Notes under the pieces: generated by a model
What the model saw: only the letters and a program-made list of their open reading frames with translations
What the model was told of the DNA's origin: nothing
Database searches by the model: none
Translations under genes and position numbers: made by a program
Assembly (NCBI GenBank): GCA_903885595.1
Contig: CAISJJ010000101.1
Location: forward strand, 1 to 47,427
From: an uncultured Bacteroidales bacterium
GTDB taxonomy: Bacteria > Bacteroidota > Bacteroidia > Bacteroidales > FEN-979
Length of the DNA stretch: 47,427 nucleotides
Direction of reading: 5' to 3'
In this document: positions 7,881 through 15,757 of the stretch, in pieces
How the letters are laid out: the number at the start of each line of letters is the position of its first letter
Position numbering within the stretch: position 1 is the first letter of the stretch

Positions 7881-9087
7881 CTGGATCATCAGCTGGAATT
7901 TTTATTATAAAAGTTGCGCCCTCAGGGATATTCGGGATAAATGATATTTCACCGTGCATGCCTGACACAATTCCTTTAACGATCGCCAGCCCCAGGCCCA
8001 TTCCACTTGTTTTTGTAGTAAAATCAGGCTGGAATATTTTCCCGGCCTGTTCTGCTGAAATCCCGGAACCATTATCAGAGACCACAACGACAAATTGTTG
8101 ATAACCCGAAGATAACCTGATTGAAATATTTCCATCCGGTCTTTCACCTATGGCTTGAACGGCATTATTCAGTATGTTGGTAAATATACGGATTAACAAT
8201 GTTCTGTCAGCCCATATAACCGGATTTGGTGATGTTGCCTGAAAATCATATTGAATGTCTGAGGTGTCCCTGTACATCGATAAAACAAAAAGAATCAGAT
8301 CTTCCAGATTAACCTGTTCATTAACCGCCTCCGGCATTTTTGCAAAATTGGAAAAATCTGAGGCGATGGCTGACAATGTATCGATCTGTTCAATTAAAAT
8401 TTTTGTGAATCTCGACAGCCGCTCACCCATATCAGGCGCTTGATCAAGCCAGGCTTTTTGCAAATGCTGGGCGCTTAATTTCATGGGAGTAAGGGGGTTT
8501 TTTATCTCATGCGCTACCTGCCGGGCCATTTCACGCCATGCACTTTCACGTTCCGATTGTGCCAGCAAGGCAGCACTCTTTCCCAATTCATCGATCATCC
8601 GGTTATATTCCGAAACTAATTGTCCTATTTCGTCACCGTGATACCAGGCAATCTTATCGTTGTCAACACCCAACTTTATTCTTGACATTTTTTCAGCAAG
8701 CATCGATAAGGGTGCCGTTATATAATTGGAAACCAATATTGTAATAAATATTCCAAAAATAATCAGCAAGATATAGATATTTAAAAAGGTAACCAGGAAG
8801 GAGGAAATCTCTTTCTTTATCTCATCCTGACGTGCAAAATAAGGAAGGTTAATGTATCCGAGCAAAGTATTTTGTTCATTGTATAAGGGCAAATACGCTG
8901 AACTGAACTGCATGCTGCCTATCGATTCACTATGAATAAAAGCCGAGCCTTTTTCAATGTTCATTTTCCAAAATGCCTCCGGATTCATCCTATCAGAAAC
9001 CAGTCCCTCTTCGAATATTTGCTGACGGCTTGAGGCTAACAGGACCCCTGATCCTTGATAGAAATTTATGTCAGTAAAAAAAAACAT
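7873..9087 (-). CDS. C-terminal part of an NtrY-like sensor histidine kinase (frameshifted)
   Basis: This reading frame holds the rest of a sensor kinase whose N-terminal part is encoded at 9071-11632. Domains in order: end of a periplasmic sensor region, one membrane helix (about 98-123), a HAMP linker, the H-box with HEIKNPLTPMKLSAQHL (around residue 195), the N-box NILNNAVQAIG, the G1 box DNGSGIS and the G2 box GMGLGLAIVKG. All catalytic boxes are present, and the H-box is of the NtrY type. The apparent start ATG-TTT-TTT-TTT lies in the T9 tract and is probably not a true start. No response regulator gene lies beside it. Confidence 0.8.
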   Translation of the reverse strand: MFFFTDINFYQGSGVLLASSRQQIFEEGLVSDRMNPEAFWKMNIEKGSAFIHSESIGSMQFSSAYLPLYNEQNTLLGYINLPYFARQDEIKKEISSFLVTFLNIYILLIIFGIFITILVSNYITAPLSMLAEKMSRIKLGVDNDKIAWYHGDEIGQLVSEYNRMIDELGKSAALLAQSERESAWREMARQVAHEIKNPLTPMKLSAQHLQKAWLDQAPDMGERLSRFTKILIEQIDTLSAIASDFSNFAKMPEAVNEQVNLEDLILFVLSMYRDTSDIQYDFQATSPNPVIWADRTLLIRIFTNILNNAVQAIGERPDGNISIRLSSGYQQFVVVVSDNGSGISAEQAGKIFQPDFTTKTSGMGLGLAIVKGIVSGMHGEISFIPNIPEGATFIIKIPADDPDV

Positions 9088-11632
9088 TAGATAGTTTTAC
9101 AAGAAAGTCTTCCAGTTCATTTTTTGCAACTTCCGTTATCGTATTTCTATTTCCATACCGGTGTTGTACTTCAACCTGTATAGAATATGCCTTTTCTCTT
9201 AAATTAGCTATGTTTTTTTTGGAATTGATATTGATGATATTAAGTATCTGAACAATCCCAATTACAAGCAAAGTTAAAACCAAAACACCAAGTAAAGAAA
9301 GGTGCAGCCTGTTACGAAGACTTGATGGTATGAGATGTAAGATTCCCTTATAATTGCTCAGACCGTAGACCAGTAAAACAATGATGGCAAAAAGAATAAA
9401 TAGATATGAAAAAGGAGTGATCATCGTCAGAAAAGTCTCATCCTTTTTACTTATCAGCAATGAATTGGTATTATTGACAGCATAGTGATAGTGGATCATT
9501 CCATCATCCGGAAAGTATAATGCCGGAGAAGCATAGTTTTTATATTGGCTTAATTCCATTCTGTAGTTGTAAGTTCCCACACTGTGAACAAGCCGGCCAT
9601 TTTGAAATAATCCGTATGAGTAATCTGATAAATTCGGAAGGTCGATTCTTGTATTGTCCATCAATAAACCAGGATATCCCGGATCGGGATAAGCATTGAG
9701 CAAATTAAACTCCATTACAATTGTCGGCAGGTTTCTGCGATTGGAACTGAAATGGTTTTCAGATAGGATCGCCAGATAATACTCTTTTCCAAACCCAAAA
9801 TCCAGGAAAAAAAGATTTGGGAGGAGTGTTGCTTCACCATAATTTTTAATGATCCCTTGAAAATATGAATTACAGTTTATCAGATAACCTTGCGGCTGGA
9901 TCTGTAACTCCTTCATTGAATCACATATCGTAACCTGTATATCATATTTTTGCCAGTAATCCTTAAAATATTGGGTTTTCAGATAATTAATCAGGCTATC
10001 CTGATTGATAAAACTCCCGGCATTGGGTGTTTTTAACACCACTTTCATCCATGCATCTCCCCTAAGTTTTCGTTCCAGTTGTTCATAGAGTACCTCCGTG
10101 ACCGGATTTCTTCGTGTCGCAAGTTTTATTGCCAGGAGGTTCCTTTTTTCATATTCCCTTTGATTGTTAGATCTGTTGAGAATAAAAGTTGAGAAAATTG
10201 CATAAAAAAACAGAATGAACAACAGATTTTGAACAGAAAATAGCTCGCGGTTTTTAGATTTAATATACCAATATGAACCAAGATAACCAGCGAAGAAAAG
10301 GAGGATCAGATAATCAACATTACCAATTGTTATCCATGAAATCATACAATAAAGAAATACGGAGATTGCTGCGGAGAGAACAATACTTTTTTCTCTGCCC
10401 GAAACAGCATAGATACCATCAAACAACTTTGTTGAAATCAACCAATAGGAACCCAATAAGATAGTTATAATGAAAAAACCAAACGCGCTTTCATAAACCA
10501 ATCCAGCGATATTCTGAAGATTCAACGGTAAAGATGAATTTAGAACCAGGTTGGTAGTCAGATATCCAACGAGGTGCAAACAACAAAGAACAAAGAATAA
10601 TACTATCGAGTTTGCTATGATTTTCCTTCGAGGGGATTCGCTGTACCATGTGGGTAGGATAGAAGTGTGCTTATAAAGAGTCAGGCATATTATAAAAACC
10701 ACGATTATATTGAGCGTGAAATCCCCCAGTGACGGTAATATTGCCGACGATGAATATAAAGCAGGACTGAATATCTCGGATTGGGTCAATTCTCCGGGAA
10801 ACCCTGACCAGTATTGAAGAACCCTCAGTAAAAGAATGTCAAACGAAAAGAAAAGGACCATCAGGTTTTTCCGTGTATCAAACCAGGCGAAAGAAAAATA
10901 TATCCGGAACACAAAATAAAACAAACACAATGATCCTGCTATGAAAAGCAGAAAGATCAGAAAGGTTGACACATCTGAATAAATGTTATAAGATGAAAAA
11001 TTCAGGCTGAATAAATAGCTTCCGTCAGAGGAGAAAATCGGGAATAAACCTTTTCTACTCTCAATCAAAACTGCTCCGGGACAATTAAACTGTGAAGAAA
11101 AGTTACTTCTTATAAAGTTATTCTGAATAGGAAATTCATTTTTTATGAGATAACTTCCTAAAAAAAGAAAACGACCCACTCTTTGAGTGTAAAAACCATA
11201 CCAACCATTTTTCAACCTGATAACACCCTGCTTTTCCCGCCCCCGGTTATTGAACTTTTCCGGTAAAATAATTTTATTGCTGCTCCAGAATATAAGCGAA
11301 TCCCTATCAAATACAAACATGGAAATTTGTCCTGCATCGGACCTTAGAACCTGTGTGCTATTTTTGAATGAAAAGAGACTCATACCTGAGTCTGTAACTT
11401 TGATGAAAGAGTTTACTGCTTGCTTTGTTTGTTTTTCAGACTGAAGAATTTTTTTTTGAAAACGGTTTGAAATATGTTTTGGGTTATTTCGATCTTTATA
11501 ATAAAACTGGATCCCATAGATTGATAGAAAAAAAAATAAAGCCATGAAAAAGTAGGGAATCCCCGGTCTTCTGTCGTGCATTGAATATAATTTCACTAAG
11601 TATTTGATTAATAGAGAAATATTATGGGGCAT
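9071..11632 (-). CDS. N-terminal part of an NtrY-like sensor histidine kinase (frameshifted)
   Basis: This 853-residue reading frame has a first membrane helix near residues 27-45, an extracytoplasmic region, a group of about eight helices between roughly residues 215 and 480, a second large extracytoplasmic region and a further helix near 800. It ends abruptly at VKLSNVFFY within a T9 tract. Removing one T would join it smoothly to the kinase frame at 7873-9087, giving about 1250 residues, a size I recall for large Bacteroidota sensor kinases. The start may instead be the internal ATG at 11581. The alternative to a real frameshift is a homopolymer sequencing error. Confidence 0.75.
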   Translation of the reverse strand: MPHNISLLIKYLVKLYSMHDRRPGIPYFFMALFFFLSIYGIQFYYKDRNNPKHISNRFQKKILQSEKQTKQAVNSFIKVTDSGMSLFSFKNSTQVLRSDAGQISMFVFDRDSLIFWSSNKIILPEKFNNRGREKQGVIRLKNGWYGFYTQRVGRFLFLGSYLIKNEFPIQNNFIRSNFSSQFNCPGAVLIESRKGLFPIFSSDGSYLFSLNFSSYNIYSDVSTFLIFLLFIAGSLCLFYFVFRIYFSFAWFDTRKNLMVLFFSFDILLLRVLQYWSGFPGELTQSEIFSPALYSSSAILPSLGDFTLNIIVVFIICLTLYKHTSILPTWYSESPRRKIIANSIVLFFVLCCLHLVGYLTTNLVLNSSLPLNLQNIAGLVYESAFGFFIITILLGSYWLISTKLFDGIYAVSGREKSIVLSAAISVFLYCMISWITIGNVDYLILLFFAGYLGSYWYIKSKNRELFSVQNLLFILFFYAIFSTFILNRSNNQREYEKRNLLAIKLATRRNPVTEVLYEQLERKLRGDAWMKVVLKTPNAGSFINQDSLINYLKTQYFKDYWQKYDIQVTICDSMKELQIQPQGYLINCNSYFQGIIKNYGEATLLPNLFFLDFGFGKEYYLAILSENHFSSNRRNLPTIVMEFNLLNAYPDPGYPGLLMDNTRIDLPNLSDYSYGLFQNGRLVHSVGTYNYRMELSQYKNYASPALYFPDDGMIHYHYAVNNTNSLLISKKDETFLTMITPFSYLFILFAIIVLLVYGLSNYKGILHLIPSSLRNRLHLSLLGVLVLTLLVIGIVQILNIININSKKNIANLREKAYSIQVEVQHRYGNRNTITEVAKNELEDFLVKLSNVFFY

Positions 11633-11715
11633 TCCTGTGGCGCATAAAGGCGTTTCTCATGCAGGTTGATGTATCCCCTTCAAAATGGACCTTGCGTTCA
11701 ATTCAGGGCTTAAAA

Positions 11716-12609
11716 TTAACCTTTTTTGAATGATAATAAGAAAACCTGACTTGAATGACCAATTCCCGGCTTTTTGGCGTACCAATTTGACCAAAAACCA
11801 TGCAATAAGGATCTAACATAGTTGGTCTGACCAGATTTGTATTTTTCACTCAGCATCGAAACATAATATGCATCAAGATTCTGGGGATAAATTTTCAGGA
11901 TTTCAAAACCATGTTTTGATGCGAGTTGCTGCAGCGTCTCTTTGGTAAAATGATAAAGATGCCTGGGAACATCATATGCTGCCCAATATTTTTTATAATA
12001 TCGGGCATCCCAGGAATTGGAATTAGGAACTGCGACAACAAATACCCCATCAGGCCTCAATCGCTTACTGACATTTAGAATTAAATCATTCAGGTTGTGT
12101 ATATGTTCAAGGACATGCCACATGGTTATACAATTGAACGTGCCATCACTCTCTGATAATGACTCCAGCTGATCAAACACATGGACCATGTTTTTTGACT
12201 GGGCAAATGACCGGGCTTTATCACTTGGCTCAACACCCAATACTTCAAAACCTTTGGCCTGACAATACTTAAGAAACTCGCCGGTGCCGCAACCTATATC
12301 TAAAAGTTTTCCACCAGAGGCAAATTTCCGGACAATCTTGTATTTATTGCTAATCGAGATAACTCGGGCCAACTTATAAACACTGCTCAGCAAATCAGTA
12401 TGTCCGGCGTCATGCGAAATATATTCATCAGATTGATAGTATTTTCCAATAACGGCCGTATCTGGCCTGGGACTTACAAATTTAAATCTGCAGGAATTGC
12501 ATTCCTGGATCGAAAAAATTTCATGTGATAAAAAATAATCTTCGACCTCGAGGAATGGTAAAAAAGAGGTGTTTCCACAAACAGGACAGTTTGAAATTAG
12601 TTCATCCAT
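11716..12609 (-). CDS. Class I SAM-dependent methyltransferase with N-terminal zinc ribbon
   Basis: Residues 9-43 contain two CxxC pairs (CPVCGN and CNSCRF), a zinc-ribbon layout common at the N-terminus of sugar and lipid methyltransferases. The SAM-binding motif LLDIGCGTGEFL is near residue 100, and WHVLEHI near residue 163 is typical of the Methyltransf_23 type. The substrate cannot be told from the sequence. The gene begins 27 bases after mnmG; that gap is almost filled by a parS-like site. It is probably read with mnmG. Confidence 0.85.
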   Translation of the reverse strand: MDELISNCPVCGNTSFLPFLEVEDYFLSHEIFSIQECNSCRFKFVSPRPDTAVIGKYYQSDEYISHDAGHTDLLSSVYKLARVISISNKYKIVRKFASGGKLLDIGCGTGEFLKYCQAKGFEVLGVEPSDKARSFAQSKNMVHVFDQLESLSESDGTFNCITMWHVLEHIHNLNDLILNVSKRLRPDGVFVVAVPNSNSWDARYYKKYWAAYDVPRHLYHFTKETLQQLASKHGFEILKIYPQNLDAYYVSMLSEKYKSGQTNYVRSLLHGFWSNWYAKKPGIGHSSQVFLLSFKKG

Positions 12610-12620
12610 TTTATATTTTT

Positions 12621-12636
12621 TATTTCACGTGGAACA
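12621..12636. promoter_or_regulatory. parS-like ParB binding site 1
   Basis: On the - strand the 16 bases read TGTTCCACGTGAAATA, one base from the classical parS form TGTTCCACGTGAAACA. It sits exactly between the mnmG stop codon and the next gene's start, like parS sites near gidA/mnmG in other bacteria. The match is seen directly; binding is inferred. Confidence 0.75.
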
Positions 12637-14505
12637 TCATCGTCCGAGATAAACAATCAGAACCGAAATGTCAGCTGGAGAAACACCACTAATCCTCGAT
12701 GCCTGACCTATTGTTCTAGGTTTAATCCGGCTCAGTTTTTCCCGGGCTTCATGTGATAAGGAGGTCAATTCAGAATAATTTATACCGGGAGAGAGGGAGA
12801 GATTTTCGAGATTTGATATTTTATCGGCAATCTCTTGTTCCTTTTCCAGATAGCTTTCATACTTGACCAGCAATTCGGCCTCCTCCAGAATGTCATTTGA
12901 TTGAAATTCTCCATCAATAACGACACTATTTATTTCAGGAATCCGGGAACTCAATTCCTTCAACGAAACCAGAGGCCGTAATAAAAGTGTTGCAGCTTTT
13001 TGTTTCTGTGTTATTCCTTTTTCTCCTAATTCAGTTAGATAACTGTTTACCTGAGATGGCCTGACGCTTTCAGTTTTGAGAAATGATATCAAGGCATCAA
13101 CCTTCCCATATTTGATTACTACATTGTTGAATCGTTCGGCAGAAGCCAGGCCAATCCCCTTTGACAAAGGGGTTAACCTTCTGTCGGCATTGTCTTGCCG
13201 AAGTAATAACCGGTATTCGGCCCTTGAAGTGAACATGCGGTAGGGTTCTTCTGTGCCTTTTGTTATCAGGTCGTCAATTAAAACACCTATATACGCATCC
13301 GATCGTTTCAATACAAATTCTTTCTCTTTTTTCAATTTCAAATGGGCATTAATCCCAGCCATCAAACCTTGCGCAGCCGCCTCTTCATATCCTGTAGTTC
13401 CATTAATCTGTCCGGCAAAATAAAGATTTTCTATAATCCTGGTTTCCAGCGTAAAATTCAATTGCATTGGTGGAAAATAATCATATTCGATCGCATATCC
13501 TGGTCTGAAAAACTTTGCTTTTTCAAAACCCTTTACTTTTCTTAACGCCTTAAATTGAACATCCTCTGGCAGTGAGGAAGAAAATCCATTTACATAATAT
13601 TCCTCAGTATTCCAGCCTTCGGGCTCAATAAAAAGTTGGTGACGTTCCTTGGAAGAAAACCTATCAATTTTATCTTCTATAGATGGGCAATAACGCGGTC
13701 CCCGACCCTGAATTCTTCCGGTATACATTGGAGATTTGTCGAAGCCTGTCCTCAGGATGTCGTGAACTTCAACACTTGTATAGGTTAAGTAGCAACTTCG
13801 TTGCTTTTTTTGTACTGGTGTGTTAGTAAAAGAGAATTTCCCTGGAATTGAATCTCCCGGCTGTTCTTCCATTATTGCAAAATTCAGTGAACGTCCGTCG
13901 ACTCGTACAGGCGTTCCTGTTTTCATTCTGTTTGAAACAAACCCATATCCAAGTAATCGCTCAGTTAGATTAATTTCTGCCCCTTCACCAATCCTTCCAC
14001 CAGAAAACTGCTTTTCACCAATATGAATGATACCATTTAAAAAAGTACCGTTAGCTAAAATTACCGCCTTACAAGTAAATGTAACGCCTAGCCCTGTTTT
14101 AATTCCGGTGATTTTTCCGTTTTTAACAACAATATCAACAACAGAATCCTGCCAGAAATCAATGTTCTTAATATTTTCAAGTAGCCGTCTCCATTCCACA
14201 GAAAAGAGAAACCTGTCATTTTGAGCCCTTGGACTCCACATCGCAGGTCCTTTAGAACGGTTCAGCATTCTGAACTGAATCATGGTACGATCAGTTACAA
14301 TTCCCGAATATCCCCCTAAAGCATCAATTTCTCTGACAATCTGTCCCTTTGCTATACCTCCCATAGAAGGATTGCATGACATCTGAGCCATATTCATCAT
14401 GTTCATGGTAATCAGAAGCACTTTTGATCCCAGGTTCGCGGCTGCGGCAGCAGCTTCACAACCTGCATGACCGGCCCCAACAACAATGATGTCATACTTA
14501 TTCAT
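12637..14505 (-). CDS. mnmG: tRNA uridine-5-carboxymethylaminomethyl modification enzyme MnmG (GidA)
   Basis: MnmG works with MnmE to modify the wobble uridine of several tRNAs, using FAD, a folate carrier and NADH. The FAD-binding motif GAGHAG is at residues 10-15, followed by the family-typical SCNPSMGGIAKGQIVREIDALGG region near residue 44, and CPSIEDKI near residue 272. At 622 residues it is full length, with the expected helical C-terminal domain ending ISGVSPADISVLIVYL. In many bacteria this gene lies near the replication origin; the parS-like sites on both sides support that here. Confidence 0.97.
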   Translation of the reverse strand: MNKYDIIVVGAGHAGCEAAAAAANLGSKVLLITMNMMNMAQMSCNPSMGGIAKGQIVREIDALGGYSGIVTDRTMIQFRMLNRSKGPAMWSPRAQNDRFLFSVEWRRLLENIKNIDFWQDSVVDIVVKNGKITGIKTGLGVTFTCKAVILANGTFLNGIIHIGEKQFSGGRIGEGAEINLTERLLGYGFVSNRMKTGTPVRVDGRSLNFAIMEEQPGDSIPGKFSFTNTPVQKKQRSCYLTYTSVEVHDILRTGFDKSPMYTGRIQGRGPRYCPSIEDKIDRFSSKERHQLFIEPEGWNTEEYYVNGFSSSLPEDVQFKALRKVKGFEKAKFFRPGYAIEYDYFPPMQLNFTLETRIIENLYFAGQINGTTGYEEAAAQGLMAGINAHLKLKKEKEFVLKRSDAYIGVLIDDLITKGTEEPYRMFTSRAEYRLLLRQDNADRRLTPLSKGIGLASAERFNNVVIKYGKVDALISFLKTESVRPSQVNSYLTELGEKGITQKQKAATLLLRPLVSLKELSSRIPEINSVVIDGEFQSNDILEEAELLVKYESYLEKEQEIADKISNLENLSLSPGINYSELTSLSHEAREKLSRIKPRTIGQASRISGVSPADISVLIVYLGR

Positions 14506-14640
14506 ATTCTAATCCTTGTATATTCTTGCCGAATTGGTCTATTTTAATTATCATATACTGTTTGTATTAACGAAGCCAGCACGAACATTTCATGTGCAAA
14601 TATTTATTTTTACATGCGGTCACAGTTAACACCGATAAAC

Positions 14641-14670
14641 CGATAATTAAAATCTCAGTTTTCATTATCG
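14641..14670. repeat. Intergenic hairpin
   Basis: CGATAATTAAAA and TTTTCATTATCG pair at 11 of 12 positions around a 6-base loop. No T-run follows on either strand, so it is not a typical terminator. A following segment resembles the dispersed repeat listed nearby. Confidence 0.6.
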
Positions 14671-14725
14671 ACGGTAGTATGGTTATCTCCTACGATATTA
14701 ACTAATATTTTATCGCTCAGAGAGT

Positions 14726-14770
14726 ACATCCATACATCAGCACTTACAGTTTGCATGAACATACTATCCC
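14726..14770 (-). repeat. Dispersed palindromic repeat, copy A
   Basis: It contains the shared core CAGTTTGCATGAACAT at 14747-14762, identical over 16 bases to copy B, with flanks resembling copies C and D (ACAT..ATAC before the core, a C-run after it). It lies between ybeY and mnmG, 27 bases from parS. Confidence 0.6.
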
Positions 14771-14788
14771 AGGATACTTCACATCAAA

Positions 14789-14804
14789 TGTTTCACGTGA
14801 AACA
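14789..14804. promoter_or_regulatory. Perfect parS site 2
   Basis: The 16 bases TGTTTCACGTGAAACA form a perfect palindrome and equal the classical chromosomal parS consensus bound by ParB. Together with the near-match at 12621 it brackets mnmG. This is strong evidence for a chromosome-partition site in the origin-proximal region. Confidence 0.88.
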
Positions 14805-14842
14805 AGCAAAGATTTCAGGCAAATACTAACTCCTGAAATATT

Positions 14843-15274
14843 TCAAAATAACAATAACTGTTCTAAATAGTAGTTTTCCTTTGCTCGCATTTCCCCTTTT
14901 TGTTCCTCTGAAGAATCATTATAACCAATTAAATGCAATACACCATGAATAACGACCCTGTGTAATTCATCGATCCTTTTTTGATTAAATCTTTTAGCAT
15001 TATCAATGATCCGGGGAAGACTGATATAGATATCTCCGCCGATAATACTTTCTTGATCAATCATCGGGAATGTAATAATATCAGTAAACGTATTCCGTTT
15101 TAAATATTTCCGATTAATCCTACGTAAATAACTATCATCACAGAAAATTATACAAATTTCTCCGGTGATTTTATTTTCTTCAGCGGCTGTATTGGTAATC
15201 CATCGACGTAATTTCCTTTTACCTTGAAGTCGATAGGTAATTCCTTCGGTAAAGAAATGAATTGTATTAGTCAT
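14843..15274 (-). CDS. ybeY: rRNA maturation endoribonuclease YbeY
   Basis: YbeY is a zinc-dependent ribonuclease for 16S rRNA 3' maturation and ribosome quality control. The metal motif is visible as HGVLHLIGYND near residues 109-119, and DIITFPM matches the conserved strand before it. The third usual histidine (GYDH in E. coli) is not present at that place, as seems common in Bacteroidota members. At 143 residues it has the family's usual size. Its start overlaps the stop of the upstream gene by four bases (ATGA), which points to coupled translation. Confidence 0.93.
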   Translation of the reverse strand: MTNTIHFFTEGITYRLQGKRKLRRWITNTAAEENKITGEICIIFCDDSYLRRINRKYLKRNTFTDIITFPMIDQESIIGGDIYISLPRIIDNAKRFNQKRIDELHRVVIHGVLHLIGYNDSSEEQKGEMRAKENYYLEQLLLF

Positions 15275-15756
15275 TTCTTTTGTTTTACCTCATCCTTTCT
15301 TGTCCAATACTCTTTCAGCTGATTTATTCTTTGAAGTGATTTCTCATAATTCATACTCGAAACATAAAAAACCAGTATGATACTTTTTGCATTCACAGAA
15401 ATGGTAATCTCATCTGTCAAAGCTTTAATAATAAAAATATCCCTTGACAGTTTGTGCTTTCTTATCTCAAGATCGAGAATGTCTTCCGTATTATCAACTC
15501 TGTCACCGGCACTGTCGAGCCTGATTTTAAAAACCAGACCTTTCGGATTCCTGTCAAAAGAAATAGAAATTTTTCCGCCTTCCAGTTCTTCGTTCAAAGC
15601 AAATAAAATTTGTGCTGCCTCGGTTGACGCCAAAAGAATATTACCAAAGTATTCGTTGTTTATGTTATAATAGTCGCATATTTCTTCAACGAACCGCTCT
15701 AATTTTGAAATTTCCTTTTTGCCAGTGATGACCAGCTCCCTGTAATCCTGTTTCAT
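15271..15756 (-). CDS. Degenerate HATPase-like (RsbW-type) protein
   Basis: The overall pattern resembles small ATP-binding anti-sigma kinases of the RsbW/SpoIIAB type: a first helix, then GNILLASTEAAQILFAL where the ATP-binding N-box would be, then ISISFDRNPKGLVFKIRLDSAG where G1 would be. The N-box asparagine is replaced and the glycine-rich G1 and G2 loops are not recognisable, so ATP binding is doubtful. It sits between DUF4175 (1 base away) and ybeY (4-base overlap), a fixed arrangement that suggests one operon. Function is unknown. Confidence 0.65.
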   Translation of the reverse strand: MKQDYRELVITGKKEISKLERFVEEICDYYNINNEYFGNILLASTEAAQILFALNEELEGGKISISFDRNPKGLVFKIRLDSAGDRVDNTEDILDLEIRKHKLSRDIFIIKALTDEITISVNAKSIILVFYVSSMNYEKSLQRINQLKEYWTRKDEVKQKK

Positions 15757-15757
15757 A

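Larger units (their letters stand above)
14506..14842. other. Gene-free interval between ybeY and mnmG rich in palindromes
   Basis: This 337-base gap holds a perfect parS site (14789-14804), a dispersed-repeat copy (14726-14770), a strong hairpin (14641-14670) and a tandem pair of ACCGATAA (14631-14646). No credible reading frame is present. Confidence 0.7.

Noticed and set aside
9071-9087. Programmed ribosomal frameshift in the kinase
   Set aside because: Joining the frames needs a +1 shift and no known +1 signal or stimulatory structure was seen; mutation, slippage or error is more likely.
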